Source: Autumnicola musiva
Lineage (GTDB): Bacteria; Bacteroidota; Bacteroidia; Flavobacteriales; Flavobacteriaceae
Length of the DNA stretch: 64,000 nt
NCBI RefSeq assembly: GCF_031846585.1
Contig: NZ_JAVRHK010000001.1
Coordinates: 62,001 to 126,000, forward strand
Direction: 5' to 3'
Both the position numbers and the translations under genes were made by a program. The notes beneath the pieces were generated by a model. The model had not been told where the DNA came from. It searched no databases and saw nothing but the letters and a program-made list of their open reading frames with translations. How positions within the stretch are numbered: position 1 is the stretch's first letter; each line of letters starts with the position of its first letter. Shown here in pieces: positions 33,846 to 42,706 of this stretch.

Positions 33846-35111
33846 TTATTCGCTGGCAGTTTGCCCTTCAACCTCAACTTTATCTCCGGCTTTCAGGCTT
33901 CTGCTCACTGTATTATAGGGGCCGGTTATTACCACGTCACCAGCCTGTAGTCCTTCAGTTATTTCGATACTTGTATCATCCTGGATTCCTGTTTCCACTA
34001 CCTGCAGGCGGGCTTCATCACCTTCTTTAAGAAATACGGCTTCAAACCTGTTTTCAGAAGCAGAAAGATTAGCCGCACCTGAACCATTTGCAGTAGTATC
34101 AGACTTTATCACAATCGCACTTATTGGCACGCCTATAATGTTTCCTTTCTTATTAGTAATAATATCCACAGTAGCAGTCATTCCGGGTCTGAAAGGGCTA
34201 TAATTTTCAGATTTATCCTTCAGAAGATCCTGATAGGATTCTTCAAGAATACGTACTTTTACTTTAAAATTTGTTACCTGATCTGTAGTTAAGTCTGAAT
34301 CAGCTGAATTCGAAATTTCAGTTACCAGACCTTTAAATTGTTTTCCAAGGTAAGCATCCACTTCCACAATAGTAGAATCGCCAACTGAAACTTTTACAAT
34401 ATCATTTTCATTTACATCAACTTCCACCTCCATCTCAGCCAGATCTGCCACTCTTAAAATCTCGGTACCCGCCATTTGCTGGGTCCCCACTACCCTTTCA
34501 CCAAGTTCAGCGTCAAGTTTGGAAATAGTTCCACTCATAGGCGCATAAATATTGGTCCGGCTAAGGTTATCCTGAGCTTCGGTAACCGTGGCAGCCGCAC
34601 TTTGCATATTGTAATAAGCTGACTCCTTGCTGGCTTCAGCCATTTCATAATTGGAAACAATCTGGTCCCATTCTGCTTTTGAAATCACCCCGTTTTCAAA
34701 GAGGCTTTTATTTCGTTCATAATTAGCCGTTGCCTGTTTTAAGCTGGCCTGGGTTTGGGCATAATTAGCCCTCATATTCTGAAGACTTGCCTGTGCCCTC
34801 TGAACACTGGATTGATAAATATCAGGATTTACCCTCACCAGAAGATCACCTTTTTCTACGGTTTGTCCTTCTACTACGGGTAATTCTATAATTTCTCCGG
34901 AAACTTCAGAAGAAAGCTTCACCTCAACTTCAGGTTGAATCTTTCCCGTAGCCGATACTGTTTCTGTAATATCTATGGGCTCTACCGTGGTTATTTCAAC
35001 CTGTTTAAAATTGCCACTTTTTCCAAACCATCCAGCCTTTTTTCCTACTACCAGCAAAATTATCAGAGCAACTACAACTCCTATTATTATGTAAAGTGTC
35101 TTTTTCTTCAT
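33846..35111 (-). CDS. efflux periplasmic adaptor (HlyD/MacA-like), second copy
   Basis: 421 aa, with one N-terminal membrane anchor (YIIIGVVVALIILLVVG). The split biotinyl-lipoyl domain (VEVKLSSEVSGEIIELPVVEGQTVEKGDLLVRVNP, then NIYAPMSGTISKLDAELGERVVG) flanks a helical hairpin rich in Ala and Gln (residues about 95-180). Beta-barrel and membrane-proximal domains follow (PFRPGMTATVDIITNKKGNIIGVPISAIVI). It would bridge an inner-membrane ABC permease and TolC. It starts 3 bases after the TolC stop. It is one of two adaptors in the operon. Confidence 0.9.
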   Translation of the reverse strand: MKKKTLYIIIGVVVALIILLVVGKKAGWFGKSGNFKQVEITTVEPIDITETVSATGKIQPEVEVKLSSEVSGEIIELPVVEGQTVEKGDLLVRVNPDIYQSSVQRAQASLQNMRANYAQTQASLKQATANYERNKSLFENGVISKAEWDQIVSNYEMAEASKESAYYNMQSAAATVTEAQDNLSRTNIYAPMSGTISKLDAELGERVVGTQQMAGTEILRVADLAEMEVEVDVNENDIVKVSVGDSTIVEVDAYLGKQFKGLVTEISNSADSDLTTDQVTNFKVKVRILEESYQDLLKDKSENYSPFRPGMTATVDIITNKKGNIIGVPISAIVIKSDTTANGSGAANLSASENRFEAVFLKEGDEARLQVVETGIQDDTSIEITEGLQAGDVVITGPYNTVSRSLKAGDKVEVEGQTASE

Positions 35112-35114
35112 TTC

Positions 35115-36551
35115 TTAAAATTTAAGTTCCGTAACCGGTACCCCAAAATACAACTCCAGAACTTTAATATTGAAAATATAATCATATTTAGCTCTTAATA
35201 CTTCTCTTACAGAATTTTCATACCTGAGTTTTGCCTGACTAAAATCCAAAGCATTGCTTAACCCCACTTCATAACGCTGCGTAGCATAATCATAAGCCTG
35301 TTCCTGCGCCTCAACTGCAACCAGAGCGGCTTCATAAGCTTCCTTAGCTCCCTGTGCATCCACATAAGCCTGATAAACATTTGCTTCAAGATCAAGTTCA
35401 GCCTGCTCTAACTGGAAATTTGCTCTTTTTACATCAATTTCACTACGCTTCACCTGGTTACGGGTAGCCCATCCGTTAAAAACGGGAATATTAATTTGTA
35501 CCCCATAGCTAATCCCGTCATTTCGCTGCAACTGCTCGAAAAAAGGCAATGGGTTTCCTAAAGTACTTACAGTATTAGGTGTGACCACTACGTCTCCCGT
35601 AGATTCCACCACTCCAATCTGCCGGGTTGGCTCATCTGGATCTATATCAACATTAACAATTCTTCCCGCACCGGATTCCCTTGTATTGTAATTAAAAAAG
35701 GCTCCCAGAGTTGGAATATAGGCTCCCCTGGCGATTTCAACATCTTTCTCGGCTAAATCCATGTTAGCTTCAGCAATTTTAATTTCAGAACGTTCCTCCT
35801 TAGCTACCCCTATTACTTCATAAACAGAATTATCCAGAATTTCGGTACCTAAAATATCGTAATCCCGCTCTACAATATCAAAATCTTCATAATCTTTAAT
35901 GAGCAATATCTGGGCAAGGCTAATGAGAGAAATCTTCACATTATTGGCAGCCAGTATTATTTGCTGTTTTTCATCGGCATTGGTTGCTTTAATTTCCAGC
36001 AAATCCCCTCTAGGCACAGAACCTGCCTCTACCAGTTCCTGTGTTCTTTCAATTTGCTCAAGAGTAACTTCGTTTTGCGACCTTAGAACTTCAAGGGTTT
36101 GCTTATTAAAAAGTACCTGAAGATAATTATCGGCAACTAAAAGGGTAATATCATCCTCCATCTGGTCCAGGGAATATTCTGCAGCAAGCCTCGAGAGTTT
36201 GGCACGTTGCAGCTGCTTAAAATTCCTAAGTCCATCAAAAAGTGTGAGGCTGGCAGTAACCCCTGCAGAAAAGTTTCTTGTGGTTTGGGTTTGAAGAGTA
36301 CCGGTGGTTACGTTTGTTGTTAATCCCGTATTCCAGGAGTTGCTGGCTGAGGCATTAAGATTAGGGATAAAATTTCCCAAAGCATCTAGTTTCGCGATTT
36401 TTGCCGCCTCTAAATCCAGCTCGGTCTGTTTTATGGAAATATTCTTTTCAAGGGCTCTGTTCACACATTCCTGTAGTGTCCATTTTTTCTCCTGTGCATT
36501 GGCAAGAGCACTTACAATTAGCAGGCAGGCCAGAAAGTTAAATTTATTCAT
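35115..36551 (-). CDS. TolC-family outer membrane efflux protein
   Basis: 478 aa with a signal peptide (MNKFNFLACLLIVSALANAQ). It has two TolC repeats: the opening (WTLQECVNRALEKNISIKQTELDLEAAKIAKLDALGNFIPNLNAS) recurs in the second half around EIKIAEANMDLAEKDVEIARGAYIPTLGAFFNYN, and the equatorial helices are Ala/Glu/Gln-rich. Near the end, RYEVGLSNALDFSQAKLRYENSVREVLRAKYDYIFNIKVLE matches the standard terminal helix. It forms the trimeric exit duct for the neighbouring ABC efflux system. Confidence 0.93.
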   Translation of the reverse strand: MNKFNFLACLLIVSALANAQEKKWTLQECVNRALEKNISIKQTELDLEAAKIAKLDALGNFIPNLNASASNSWNTGLTTNVTTGTLQTQTTRNFSAGVTASLTLFDGLRNFKQLQRAKLSRLAAEYSLDQMEDDITLLVADNYLQVLFNKQTLEVLRSQNEVTLEQIERTQELVEAGSVPRGDLLEIKATNADEKQQIILAANNVKISLISLAQILLIKDYEDFDIVERDYDILGTEILDNSVYEVIGVAKEERSEIKIAEANMDLAEKDVEIARGAYIPTLGAFFNYNTRESGAGRIVNVDIDPDEPTRQIGVVESTGDVVVTPNTVSTLGNPLPFFEQLQRNDGISYGVQINIPVFNGWATRNQVKRSEIDVKRANFQLEQAELDLEANVYQAYVDAQGAKEAYEAALVAVEAQEQAYDYATQRYEVGLSNALDFSQAKLRYENSVREVLRAKYDYIFNIKVLELYFGVPVTELKF

Positions 36552-36609
36552 AATATCGGTTGTGAAAGATATGTCTGTTAAATATTGAAGATGTTACACG
36601 CAAAGCAGC

Positions 36610-37728
36610 CTAATTAGCAGTAAAGGCCTGCGCAGGCTTTAATTGGTTCCAAACTTTAATTCTTGAATCCCGGGTTATTCCGTTTATCACTTCCACATTT
36701 ATTCCATCACTCACTCCCAGTTCCACATCTTTTCGTTCAAATTGTTGTTCTCCTGTTTCCACCTCTACAAATGGTTCCTGTGTTTCCGGATCAAACTGCA
36801 CCAAAGCTTCTTTTATAGCCAATACACTATCTGCCCTGGCAAGGATAATGGAAGCGTTGGCACTTAAGCCTGCACGAATAAAAGTTGAATCGGCCTTTTT
36901 AAGGCTGCCTTTAATATCAAACTGGATAGCCCCGTTCTCCTCCACTCCTTTTGGAGCGATATAATCCAGCACCGCGTCAAAAGACTTATTTTCTATAGCT
37001 CCCACTGTGATTTCCAATGGAAGACCTTCTTTAATTTTGCCCACTTCACTCTCATCAACCTTACCTTCAAAAATCATTTTATCCACATCTGCCAGTGTAG
37101 CTATAGTGGTACCATCATTAAAATTGTTACTTTCTATAACCTGGTTTCCTGCCTTTACCGGCACATCCAGCACCATGCCGTTTATGGTAGATCTGATAAG
37201 GGTATTGGCTGCAGTACCTATACCACTGGTAGTTCCGGTTTTTATTATCTCAAAGTTTTGCTGAGCAGATTTATATGTCTGCTGTGCTCTCTTATAGGCC
37301 ACTTCTACATTCTGAAAATCATTTTCAGAAATCACGCCTTTTTCGAAAAGAGCCTGCTGGCGATCAAAATTTTTCTGTTCATTATCCAGATTGATTTTTG
37401 CCGTTGTCACCTGGTCTTTGGCACTTTGAAGGGTTGAGACATTAGGAATTACCCTAATTTTAGCGATTAAATCTCCGGATTTTACATGCTCTCCCGCTTC
37501 AATATATATTTCATCTATAATTCCTGAAATATTGGGTTTTATCAATACTTCTTCCTTGGGAACAATACTGCCCGTGGCCACTGTTTTCTTAACAATGTTT
37601 TGTTCTGAAGGAGTTTCGGTTTCATATGTTACAGGGTCTTCCTGATTTTTTTGATACAGGTAATACAGGGCACCCGCAAAACCAATGGCTATAACTGCCA
37701 GAATGATGATGGTAAAAACTTTTTTCAT
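36610..37728 (-). CDS. efflux periplasmic adaptor (MacA-like), first copy
   Basis: 372 aa with an N-terminal anchor (VFTIIILAVIAIGFAGALYYLY). Lipoyl halves are VLIKPNISGIIDEIYIEAGEHVKSGDLIAKIRVIPN and STINGMVLDVPVKAGNQVIE, with a coiled-coil hairpin between them, followed by a beta-barrel (IFEGKVDESEVGKIKEGLPLEITV) and FIRAGLSANASIILARADSVLAI. It is the MacA-type partner expected for the MacB-like permeases just upstream. Only loosely similar to the second adaptor of this operon, so the duplication is old. Confidence 0.9.
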   Translation of the reverse strand: MKKVFTIIILAVIAIGFAGALYYLYQKNQEDPVTYETETPSEQNIVKKTVATGSIVPKEEVLIKPNISGIIDEIYIEAGEHVKSGDLIAKIRVIPNVSTLQSAKDQVTTAKINLDNEQKNFDRQQALFEKGVISENDFQNVEVAYKRAQQTYKSAQQNFEIIKTGTTSGIGTAANTLIRSTINGMVLDVPVKAGNQVIESNNFNDGTTIATLADVDKMIFEGKVDESEVGKIKEGLPLEITVGAIENKSFDAVLDYIAPKGVEENGAIQFDIKGSLKKADSTFIRAGLSANASIILARADSVLAIKEALVQFDPETQEPFVEVETGEQQFERKDVELGVSDGINVEVINGITRDSRIKVWNQLKPAQAFTAN

Positions 37729-37751
37729 TTTTTGATCGTTATATTAATTTT

Positions 37752-39014
37752 TTATTCTGTTCTTAATGCATCTACCGGTTGTATTCTGATAGCATTTTGG
37801 GCAGGAATAAGGCCTGCCAGTAATCCCGAAATAATTAAAATAGCCAGGGCGGTAAATACCACTCCCAGATCTACACTGGGGTTAAGAAACATCATTTCTG
37901 AAGTATCCATACCTTGCAGTTGATTATTTATAATTGCAATAATTGCAGTAGCCATGGCAATTCCTGCCATGCCCGAAACCAGGGTTAAAAATACCGACTC
38001 CATTAAAATTTGTCCCCTTATCATCCATGGAGTGGCACCCAATGCGCGCCGCACCCCTATTTCATTAGTTCGTTCCTTTACAACAATCAGCATGATATTG
38101 CTTATCCCTATTACTCCGGAAAGTAAAACCAGGATCCCTACAAAATAAGCCACTCCTTTAAGAGCTACAAATAATCCGTTTACCTTACTGAACTCTTCAT
38201 ACAAATCAAAACTGCCAATAGCGCGGTCATCTTCAGGGTGAAGGGTATGCCGGGACCTTATAACCTCAAAAACCTGAGACTTTAATTTTGTTATAGAGGA
38301 ATTGTCTTCAGCCGTTATTGCCATCCAGCTTACGGTTTCCCCCATGTTGAAGGCCTGTGAAAAAGCTGTAAAAGGAACAAAAATCTCTTTCTGATCTTCT
38401 TCAGCATTACCGTTATTTCCCTTCTTTTTATAGGTGCCAATCACCATAAAATTAACCCCGCTTATTTTAAGAAATGTCCCGATAACTTCCTCCCCCATTT
38501 CATACATCTCATTTCTAACTCCCTCACCAATCACAGCAACCTTACGATTTTCCTTAATATCATTGTGATTTAGAAACCTTCCGGAGGTGATATCCATTGG
38601 GTCCTGCTGAATAATTTCAGGATAATCCCCATACACATTAAAAGCCCCCGTATTTAAGCCATGCACCACGTTATTTGCCCCTCCAAACCCTCCTAATTGA
38701 TTTCTTGGAGAAACAAATTTAAGGTTAGGTACATTTTGTTTAAGGGCAGCCACATCTCCAATTTTAAAATTATACTGCCTTCCTTTTGGCATTCCTTTGT
38801 ATGGCCTGGAGGCAGTTCGGGTCCACATAAACATACTGTTGGTAGCTATTCCACCAAAGCCCTGTTTCACCCCATTTTCAAGGCCCTTTCCCGCAGCCAG
38901 CAGAATTACAAGGATAAAAATCCCCCACAACACACCAAATGCTGTTAGCAAAGTCCTGAACCAGTTGGAACTTAAAGCCTCTATTATTTCACTCCATTTA
39001 TCCCTGCTGAACAT
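37752..39014 (-). CDS. MacB-like ABC transporter permease, second copy
   Basis: 420 aa. One N-terminal helix (WFRTLLTAFGVLWGIFILVILLAAGKGLENG) is followed by a large periplasmic MacB_PCD domain (residues about 45-280). Three C-terminal helices belong to the FtsX domain (VLLSGVIGISNIMLIVVKERTNEIGVRRALGATPWMI, then two more). It has no ATPase domain; the ATPase is the separate gene upstream. One base separates it from the first permease. Confidence 0.92.
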   Translation of the reverse strand: MFSRDKWSEIIEALSSNWFRTLLTAFGVLWGIFILVILLAAGKGLENGVKQGFGGIATNSMFMWTRTASRPYKGMPKGRQYNFKIGDVAALKQNVPNLKFVSPRNQLGGFGGANNVVHGLNTGAFNVYGDYPEIIQQDPMDITSGRFLNHNDIKENRKVAVIGEGVRNEMYEMGEEVIGTFLKISGVNFMVIGTYKKKGNNGNAEEDQKEIFVPFTAFSQAFNMGETVSWMAITAEDNSSITKLKSQVFEVIRSRHTLHPEDDRAIGSFDLYEEFSKVNGLFVALKGVAYFVGILVLLSGVIGISNIMLIVVKERTNEIGVRRALGATPWMIRGQILMESVFLTLVSGMAGIAMATAIIAIINNQLQGMDTSEMMFLNPSVDLGVVFTALAILIISGLLAGLIPAQNAIRIQPVDALRTE

Positions 39015-39015
39015 A

Positions 39016-40263
39016 CTATTCGTCTCTTAAAGCTACTATTGGTTTGATTCTGGCTGCACGTCTGGCAGGGAAAAAACCTGCCAAAGCGCCTGCTATAATT
39101 AGGATAAAAACCGTGGAAAGTGCTACATTGAAATTTACTGAAGGATTAGCTATAAAAGGGGTTTCCACAAGCGGCCCTACAATTTCCAGAAGTGCCAGGC
39201 CAAATATTAAACCAACAAAACCGGCAATTGTAGTTACAAAAATTGATTCATGTAATACCATGCCAATTATAGAAGAAGGCTGGGCACCCAATGCTTTTCT
39301 AACTCCTATTTCTTTTGTTCTTTCCTTTACGATAATAAGCATAATGTTACTAACGCCCACAACTCCTGCCACAATGGTACAAATTCCCACTCCCCAAAAG
39401 AAAAAGCGTACCATATCCATAAGATCAAAAAAGCGTTTGGCATTTTCAAGAGAATTGTTCACCGTCACCGCACTATTATCATCGGGGGCGATACTATGTT
39501 TCTCTTTTAAATAATTTTCCAATTCTGCCGAAAATTGCTGGGAAGCAGCAAGTGCGGCTTCAAAACTTTCTTCCTCTTCAAGGGTAAAGGATAAATTTCT
39601 TATCTCGTCATAACCTCCAAAGACACGCTGTGCTGTGGTTATAGGAAGAAATACCCGCGCTTCTTCACGTTCTCCCGCAGGATCTGAAAACACGCCGATT
39701 ACTTTAAAATTAATCCCCGAAATCTGAACATATTTTCCAACAGGGTCTGTCCCGCTCTTAAAAAGATCTTCTTTAACTTTTTTTCCAATCACGGCGTACT
39801 TCTCAAAAGTTTCCACATCAATTTCATTGATGTACCTTCCGTTCATGATAGATTCATTCTCCAGAAACTGATAATCGGGCATTACCCCTTCCACCCGGTA
39901 AGAACCGGTTTCATTTTCGTAATTAACTGTTCCGTTCCAGATTCTATATATGGAGGACTTGTATTCCAGTTTATCTTTATGGGCCGCAACAGTATTGTTA
40001 AAATCTTCATTGCGCATAGTTATCATCCGGCCGGGATTTAATCCTTTATATTCCTTTGAGGTTACACCTGTCCATATATATAAAATATTGGCAGCATCGC
40101 CTTCAAATTCGCTGGAAATGCCATTTTGCATACCTTTACCAATCCCAAGGAGAACAACAAGAATAAAAATTCCAGAAGCCACTGAAACCCCGGTTAGAAA
40201 CGTCCTCAGCTTATTTTTACTGATCGTTTCAAAAATTTCCTGCCATCTTTCAAGATCAAACAT
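39016..40263 (-). CDS. MacB-like ABC transporter permease, first copy
   Basis: 415 aa with the same layout as its downstream paralogue: an N-terminal helix (LRTFLTGVSVASGIFILVVLLGIGKGMQNG), a periplasmic MacB_PCD domain, and FtsX helices (IVAGVVGVSNIMLIIVKERTKEIGVRKALGAQPSSI). The start overlaps the ATPase gene by 8 bases, and the stop is one base before the next permease. The two permeases probably form a heterodimer, unlike the MacB homodimer of enterobacteria. Confidence 0.92.
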   Translation of the reverse strand: MFDLERWQEIFETISKNKLRTFLTGVSVASGIFILVVLLGIGKGMQNGISSEFEGDAANILYIWTGVTSKEYKGLNPGRMITMRNEDFNNTVAAHKDKLEYKSSIYRIWNGTVNYENETGSYRVEGVMPDYQFLENESIMNGRYINEIDVETFEKYAVIGKKVKEDLFKSGTDPVGKYVQISGINFKVIGVFSDPAGEREEARVFLPITTAQRVFGGYDEIRNLSFTLEEEESFEAALAASQQFSAELENYLKEKHSIAPDDNSAVTVNNSLENAKRFFDLMDMVRFFFWGVGICTIVAGVVGVSNIMLIIVKERTKEIGVRKALGAQPSSIIGMVLHESIFVTTIAGFVGLIFGLALLEIVGPLVETPFIANPSVNFNVALSTVFILIIAGALAGFFPARRAARIKPIVALRDE

Positions 40264-40957
40264 TGCTGAGTGCCCTTACCTGTTCCACTTTGGTGTCATC
40301 TATAATTAACCCGTCTTTCAGGTTTACGATGCGCTTTGTCATTTGTGCAATATCGGGTTCGTGCGTCACTACAAGAATGGTTCTGCCTTCATCGTTAATA
40401 CCCTGAATAAGATCCATCACCTCATAAGATGTTTTTGTATCCAACGCACCGGTGGGTTCATCTGCAAGTAAAACTTTTGGATCTGAAGCTAAAGCCCGTG
40501 CTATCGCCACCCGCTGTTTCTGTCCTCCAGAAAGCTCATTAGGCAAATGGCCGGACCAGTTGGAAAGCCCTACCTTTTCGAGATAAGCCATGGCCTTATC
40601 TATACGCTCTGATCTTTTTACCCCCTGGTAATACAGCGGAAGGGCCACATTGTCTAAAGCGCTTTTATAAGAAATAAGGTTAAATGACTGAAAAATAAAT
40701 CCCAGGAATTTGTTCCTGTAACGTGCTGCAATTTTTTCGTTCAGGTTCTTTATGGGCAGCCCGTCAAGAAGATAGGAGCCCTTATCAGCTTCATCCAGCA
40801 TTCCAAGAATATTGAGCAATGTAGATTTTCCTGACCCGGAAGACCCCATTATAGAAACCAGTTCTCCTTCTTTTACACTAAAATTTATTCCTTTAAGTAC
40901 GTGCAGGGAATTAGTTCCCATTTTGTATGACTTATGTAAATCCTGAATTTCAATCAT
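40256..40957 (-). CDS. ABC transporter ATP-binding protein (MacB/LolD type)
   Basis: 233 aa from ATG 40957 (MIEIQDLHKSYKMGTNSLHVLKGINF), chosen over a start at 40984 because the family begins here. Walker A is GSSGSGKSTLLNIL, the Q-loop is FIFQSFNLI, the signature LSGGQKQR, Walker B VLLADEPTG and the switch VVTHEPDIA. It is the first gene of an operon of ATPase, two permeases, adaptor, TolC and adaptor, then tsaB. The substrate is not predictable; MacAB systems handle macrolides, peptides, heme precursors or surface lipoproteins. Confidence 0.95.
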   Translation of the reverse strand: MIEIQDLHKSYKMGTNSLHVLKGINFSVKEGELVSIMGSSGSGKSTLLNILGMLDEADKGSYLLDGLPIKNLNEKIAARYRNKFLGFIFQSFNLISYKSALDNVALPLYYQGVKRSERIDKAMAYLEKVGLSNWSGHLPNELSGGQKQRVAIARALASDPKVLLADEPTGALDTKTSYEVMDLIQGINDEGRTILVVTHEPDIAQMTKRIVNLKDGLIIDDTKVEQVRALSNV

Positions 40958-41150
40958 AGTGCTCAAGAAAATTGATATTACCACAGGATACTACCTGCTC
41001 CACACATAAGACTATGATTAAGGGGAAAAGTTACACAGGGAGAGAAAAAATTCTGTTAATTTATGAAAACTTCCTGCAGCAATTAACCTGGACAAAAGCA
41101 AATGAATAGAAAAGCAATCGCAAATTGCAGGTTTTTTCCGCAGAAAAATT

Positions 41151-41381
41151 TCAGGAAGATTTACTTTTTTTCCTGGAGCGATAAATAAAATAACCAATCC
41201 CGCCAATGAGGAGGTAAGGGAAAACCATAAGATAAAGAATTCCGTCATTAATTCCTTTAGCAGCACTTTGATCGGTTTCACTTTCCAGGACGGCGCGGCA
41301 CATGGCGCATTGCGCTTCAGCAAAAAAAGGAAGCAGTGCAAAAATGCACAATATCAATATATTCTTTATTTTAACTTCCAT
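41151..41381 (-). CDS. small secreted/membrane CxxC protein of the cytochrome-oxidase cluster
   Basis: About 76 aa from ATG 41381 (MEVKIKN). A signal-like segment ends in FFAEA, leaving QCAMCRAVLESETDQSAAKGINDGILYLMVFPYLLIGGIGYFIYRSRKKSKSS. The mature protein therefore starts at or near Gln-Cys and carries a Cys-x-x-Cys pair facing the periplasm, with one C-terminal membrane helix and a basic tail. It is the last of a row of oxidase assembly genes (after DUF420 and SCO). I know it as a conserved flavobacterial hypothetical; copper or heme thiol chemistry is a reasonable guess only. Confidence 0.7.
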   Translation of the reverse strand: MEVKIKNILILCIFALLPFFAEAQCAMCRAVLESETDQSAAKGINDGILYLMVFPYLLIGGIGYFIYRSRKKSKSS

Positions 41382-41427
41382 CAGATACAATTTTAAAAGA
41401 TATCCTGAAATAACACTTCAGGAAAAT

Positions 41428-41964
41428 TTAGTAATACGGCAACATAAAAATATAAACCAGAACACCAGTTACTGCAACATAAAACCAAATAGGAAATGTC
41501 CATCTGGCAATCTTTGCATGTTTATAATATTCTCCGGTAAGGCCCCTGTACATTGTAAAAAGAACAAGAGGAACAATTATGCCTGAAAGAACTATATGGG
41601 TAATAAGGATAAAAAAGTATATATACCTCATAAAACCATCTCCCCCGTACGGTACGGGATCGTTACTTATTTTTGAAAGCACATAACTTACAAGAAATAT
41701 TGCCGAAAGTGAAAAGGCTGTAATCATTATATTCCGGTGCAGTTTGTATTCCTTAATTGTCATAAAGAAGTAGCCCAATACCAGGAGAATGGCTGTAGAA
41801 GCATTCAGCAATGCATGAAAAAGCGGGAACGTGCCAGATTGTGTCCCAAAAATATTATACCGTTCCGGCAGCATCATAAGCACAAGAACTATAAGAGGCA
41901 CAAGGATGGAAAGTGCAATAATTACCGGTACAGCAATTCTATCAGATTTTGTTAAGGCTCTCAC
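41428..41964 (-). CDS. DUF420-family membrane protein (CtaM-like)
   Basis: 178 aa with five transmembrane helices and conserved histidines at the membrane interface (FPLFHALLNASTAILLVLGYFFMTIKEYKLHRNIM, ITHIVLSGIIVPLVLF and EYYKHAKIARWTFPIWFYVAVTGVLVY). This is the DUF420 pattern; the Bacillus/Staphylococcus relative CtaM is needed to make active heme-copper oxidase. The gene overlaps SCO by four bases (ATGA), so a role in oxidase maturation is well supported by position. Confidence 0.85.
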   Translation of the reverse strand: MRALTKSDRIAVPVIIALSILVPLIVLVLMMLPERYNIFGTQSGTFPLFHALLNASTAILLVLGYFFMTIKEYKLHRNIMITAFSLSAIFLVSYVLSKISNDPVPYGGDGFMRYIYFFILITHIVLSGIIVPLVLFTMYRGLTGEYYKHAKIARWTFPIWFYVAVTGVLVYIFMLPYY

Positions 41965-42695
41965 AGCAGTTTTTTAATATCTTTAATTAACATATCTATC
42001 TGGGGTTCCTGTTCTCCTTCAGTAACCGATGTATTTCTCGGAACTGAACCCCTGTAGTAAATAATAGGATTTCCAAACTTATCATCCCTGGATCTTATAT
42101 ATCCCTCCTGGTCTACCAGCGCAAACATCCCGGAATGGGCAAAACCTCCGGGAACCGCATCATCTTCACCGGCATAAATATTGAAGCCTCCATTGGCCAA
42201 GCCATAAATCTCATTCCGGTTACCGGTGAGCAAATGCCAGTCCGGATCGGTTATGTTATGATCTTCAGCATATTTTTTCAGCACTTCCGGAGTATCATGC
42301 TCAGGGTCTATACTGAAAGAGGCTATACCAAACTCATCATTATCTTTAAACTCCTCTTCAACTTCAATCAAATTCCTGTTCATTATAGGGCAAATACTGG
42401 GGCAGGTAGTAAAAAAGAACTCCACCACATATACCTTCCCTTCATAATCTTTATTGGAGATTGTATCCCTGTCCTGATTTATAAGTTCGAATTGCGGCGC
42501 TTTCCGCTTTTCCCCGTTAAGGACAACATAGCCAAGATCACCGGCAGAAGCATCAGAAGAAGCTGAAGTTTTCCGGTTAAGCCGATTTGAAGAAACAACC
42601 TCATCACTGCCTATCCTGTCTATTATTTTCGGAATAAAAATAATCCCGAACACCAGTATTATTAATGAGATACCTACGTAAGAATAGTTCTTCAT
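41961..42695 (-). CDS. SCO1/SenC-family copper chaperone
   Basis: 244 aa, with one N-terminal anchor helix (YVGISLIILVFGIIFIPKII) and a periplasmic thioredoxin fold. Copper ligands are present: Cys98 and Cys102 in FFTTCPSICPIMN, and His187 in GFAHSGMFALVD. It delivers copper to, or reduces the Cu-A site of, cytochrome oxidase subunit II. It sits between a degenerate paralogue and DUF420 in the oxidase cluster, overlapping DUF420 by four bases. Confidence 0.93.
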   Translation of the reverse strand: MKNYSYVGISLIILVFGIIFIPKIIDRIGSDEVVSSNRLNRKTSASSDASAGDLGYVVLNGEKRKAPQFELINQDRDTISNKDYEGKVYVVEFFFTTCPSICPIMNRNLIEVEEEFKDNDEFGIASFSIDPEHDTPEVLKKYAEDHNITDPDWHLLTGNRNEIYGLANGGFNIYAGEDDAVPGGFAHSGMFALVDQEGYIRSRDDKFGNPIIYYRGSVPRNTSVTEGEQEPQIDMLIKDIKKLL

Positions 42696-42706
42696 AACGG
42701 AATTTT

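Noticed and set aside
39044..39514. 156-codon plus-strand frame opposite the first MacB-like permease
   Set aside because: Antisense shadow; the permease frame is complete and conserved.
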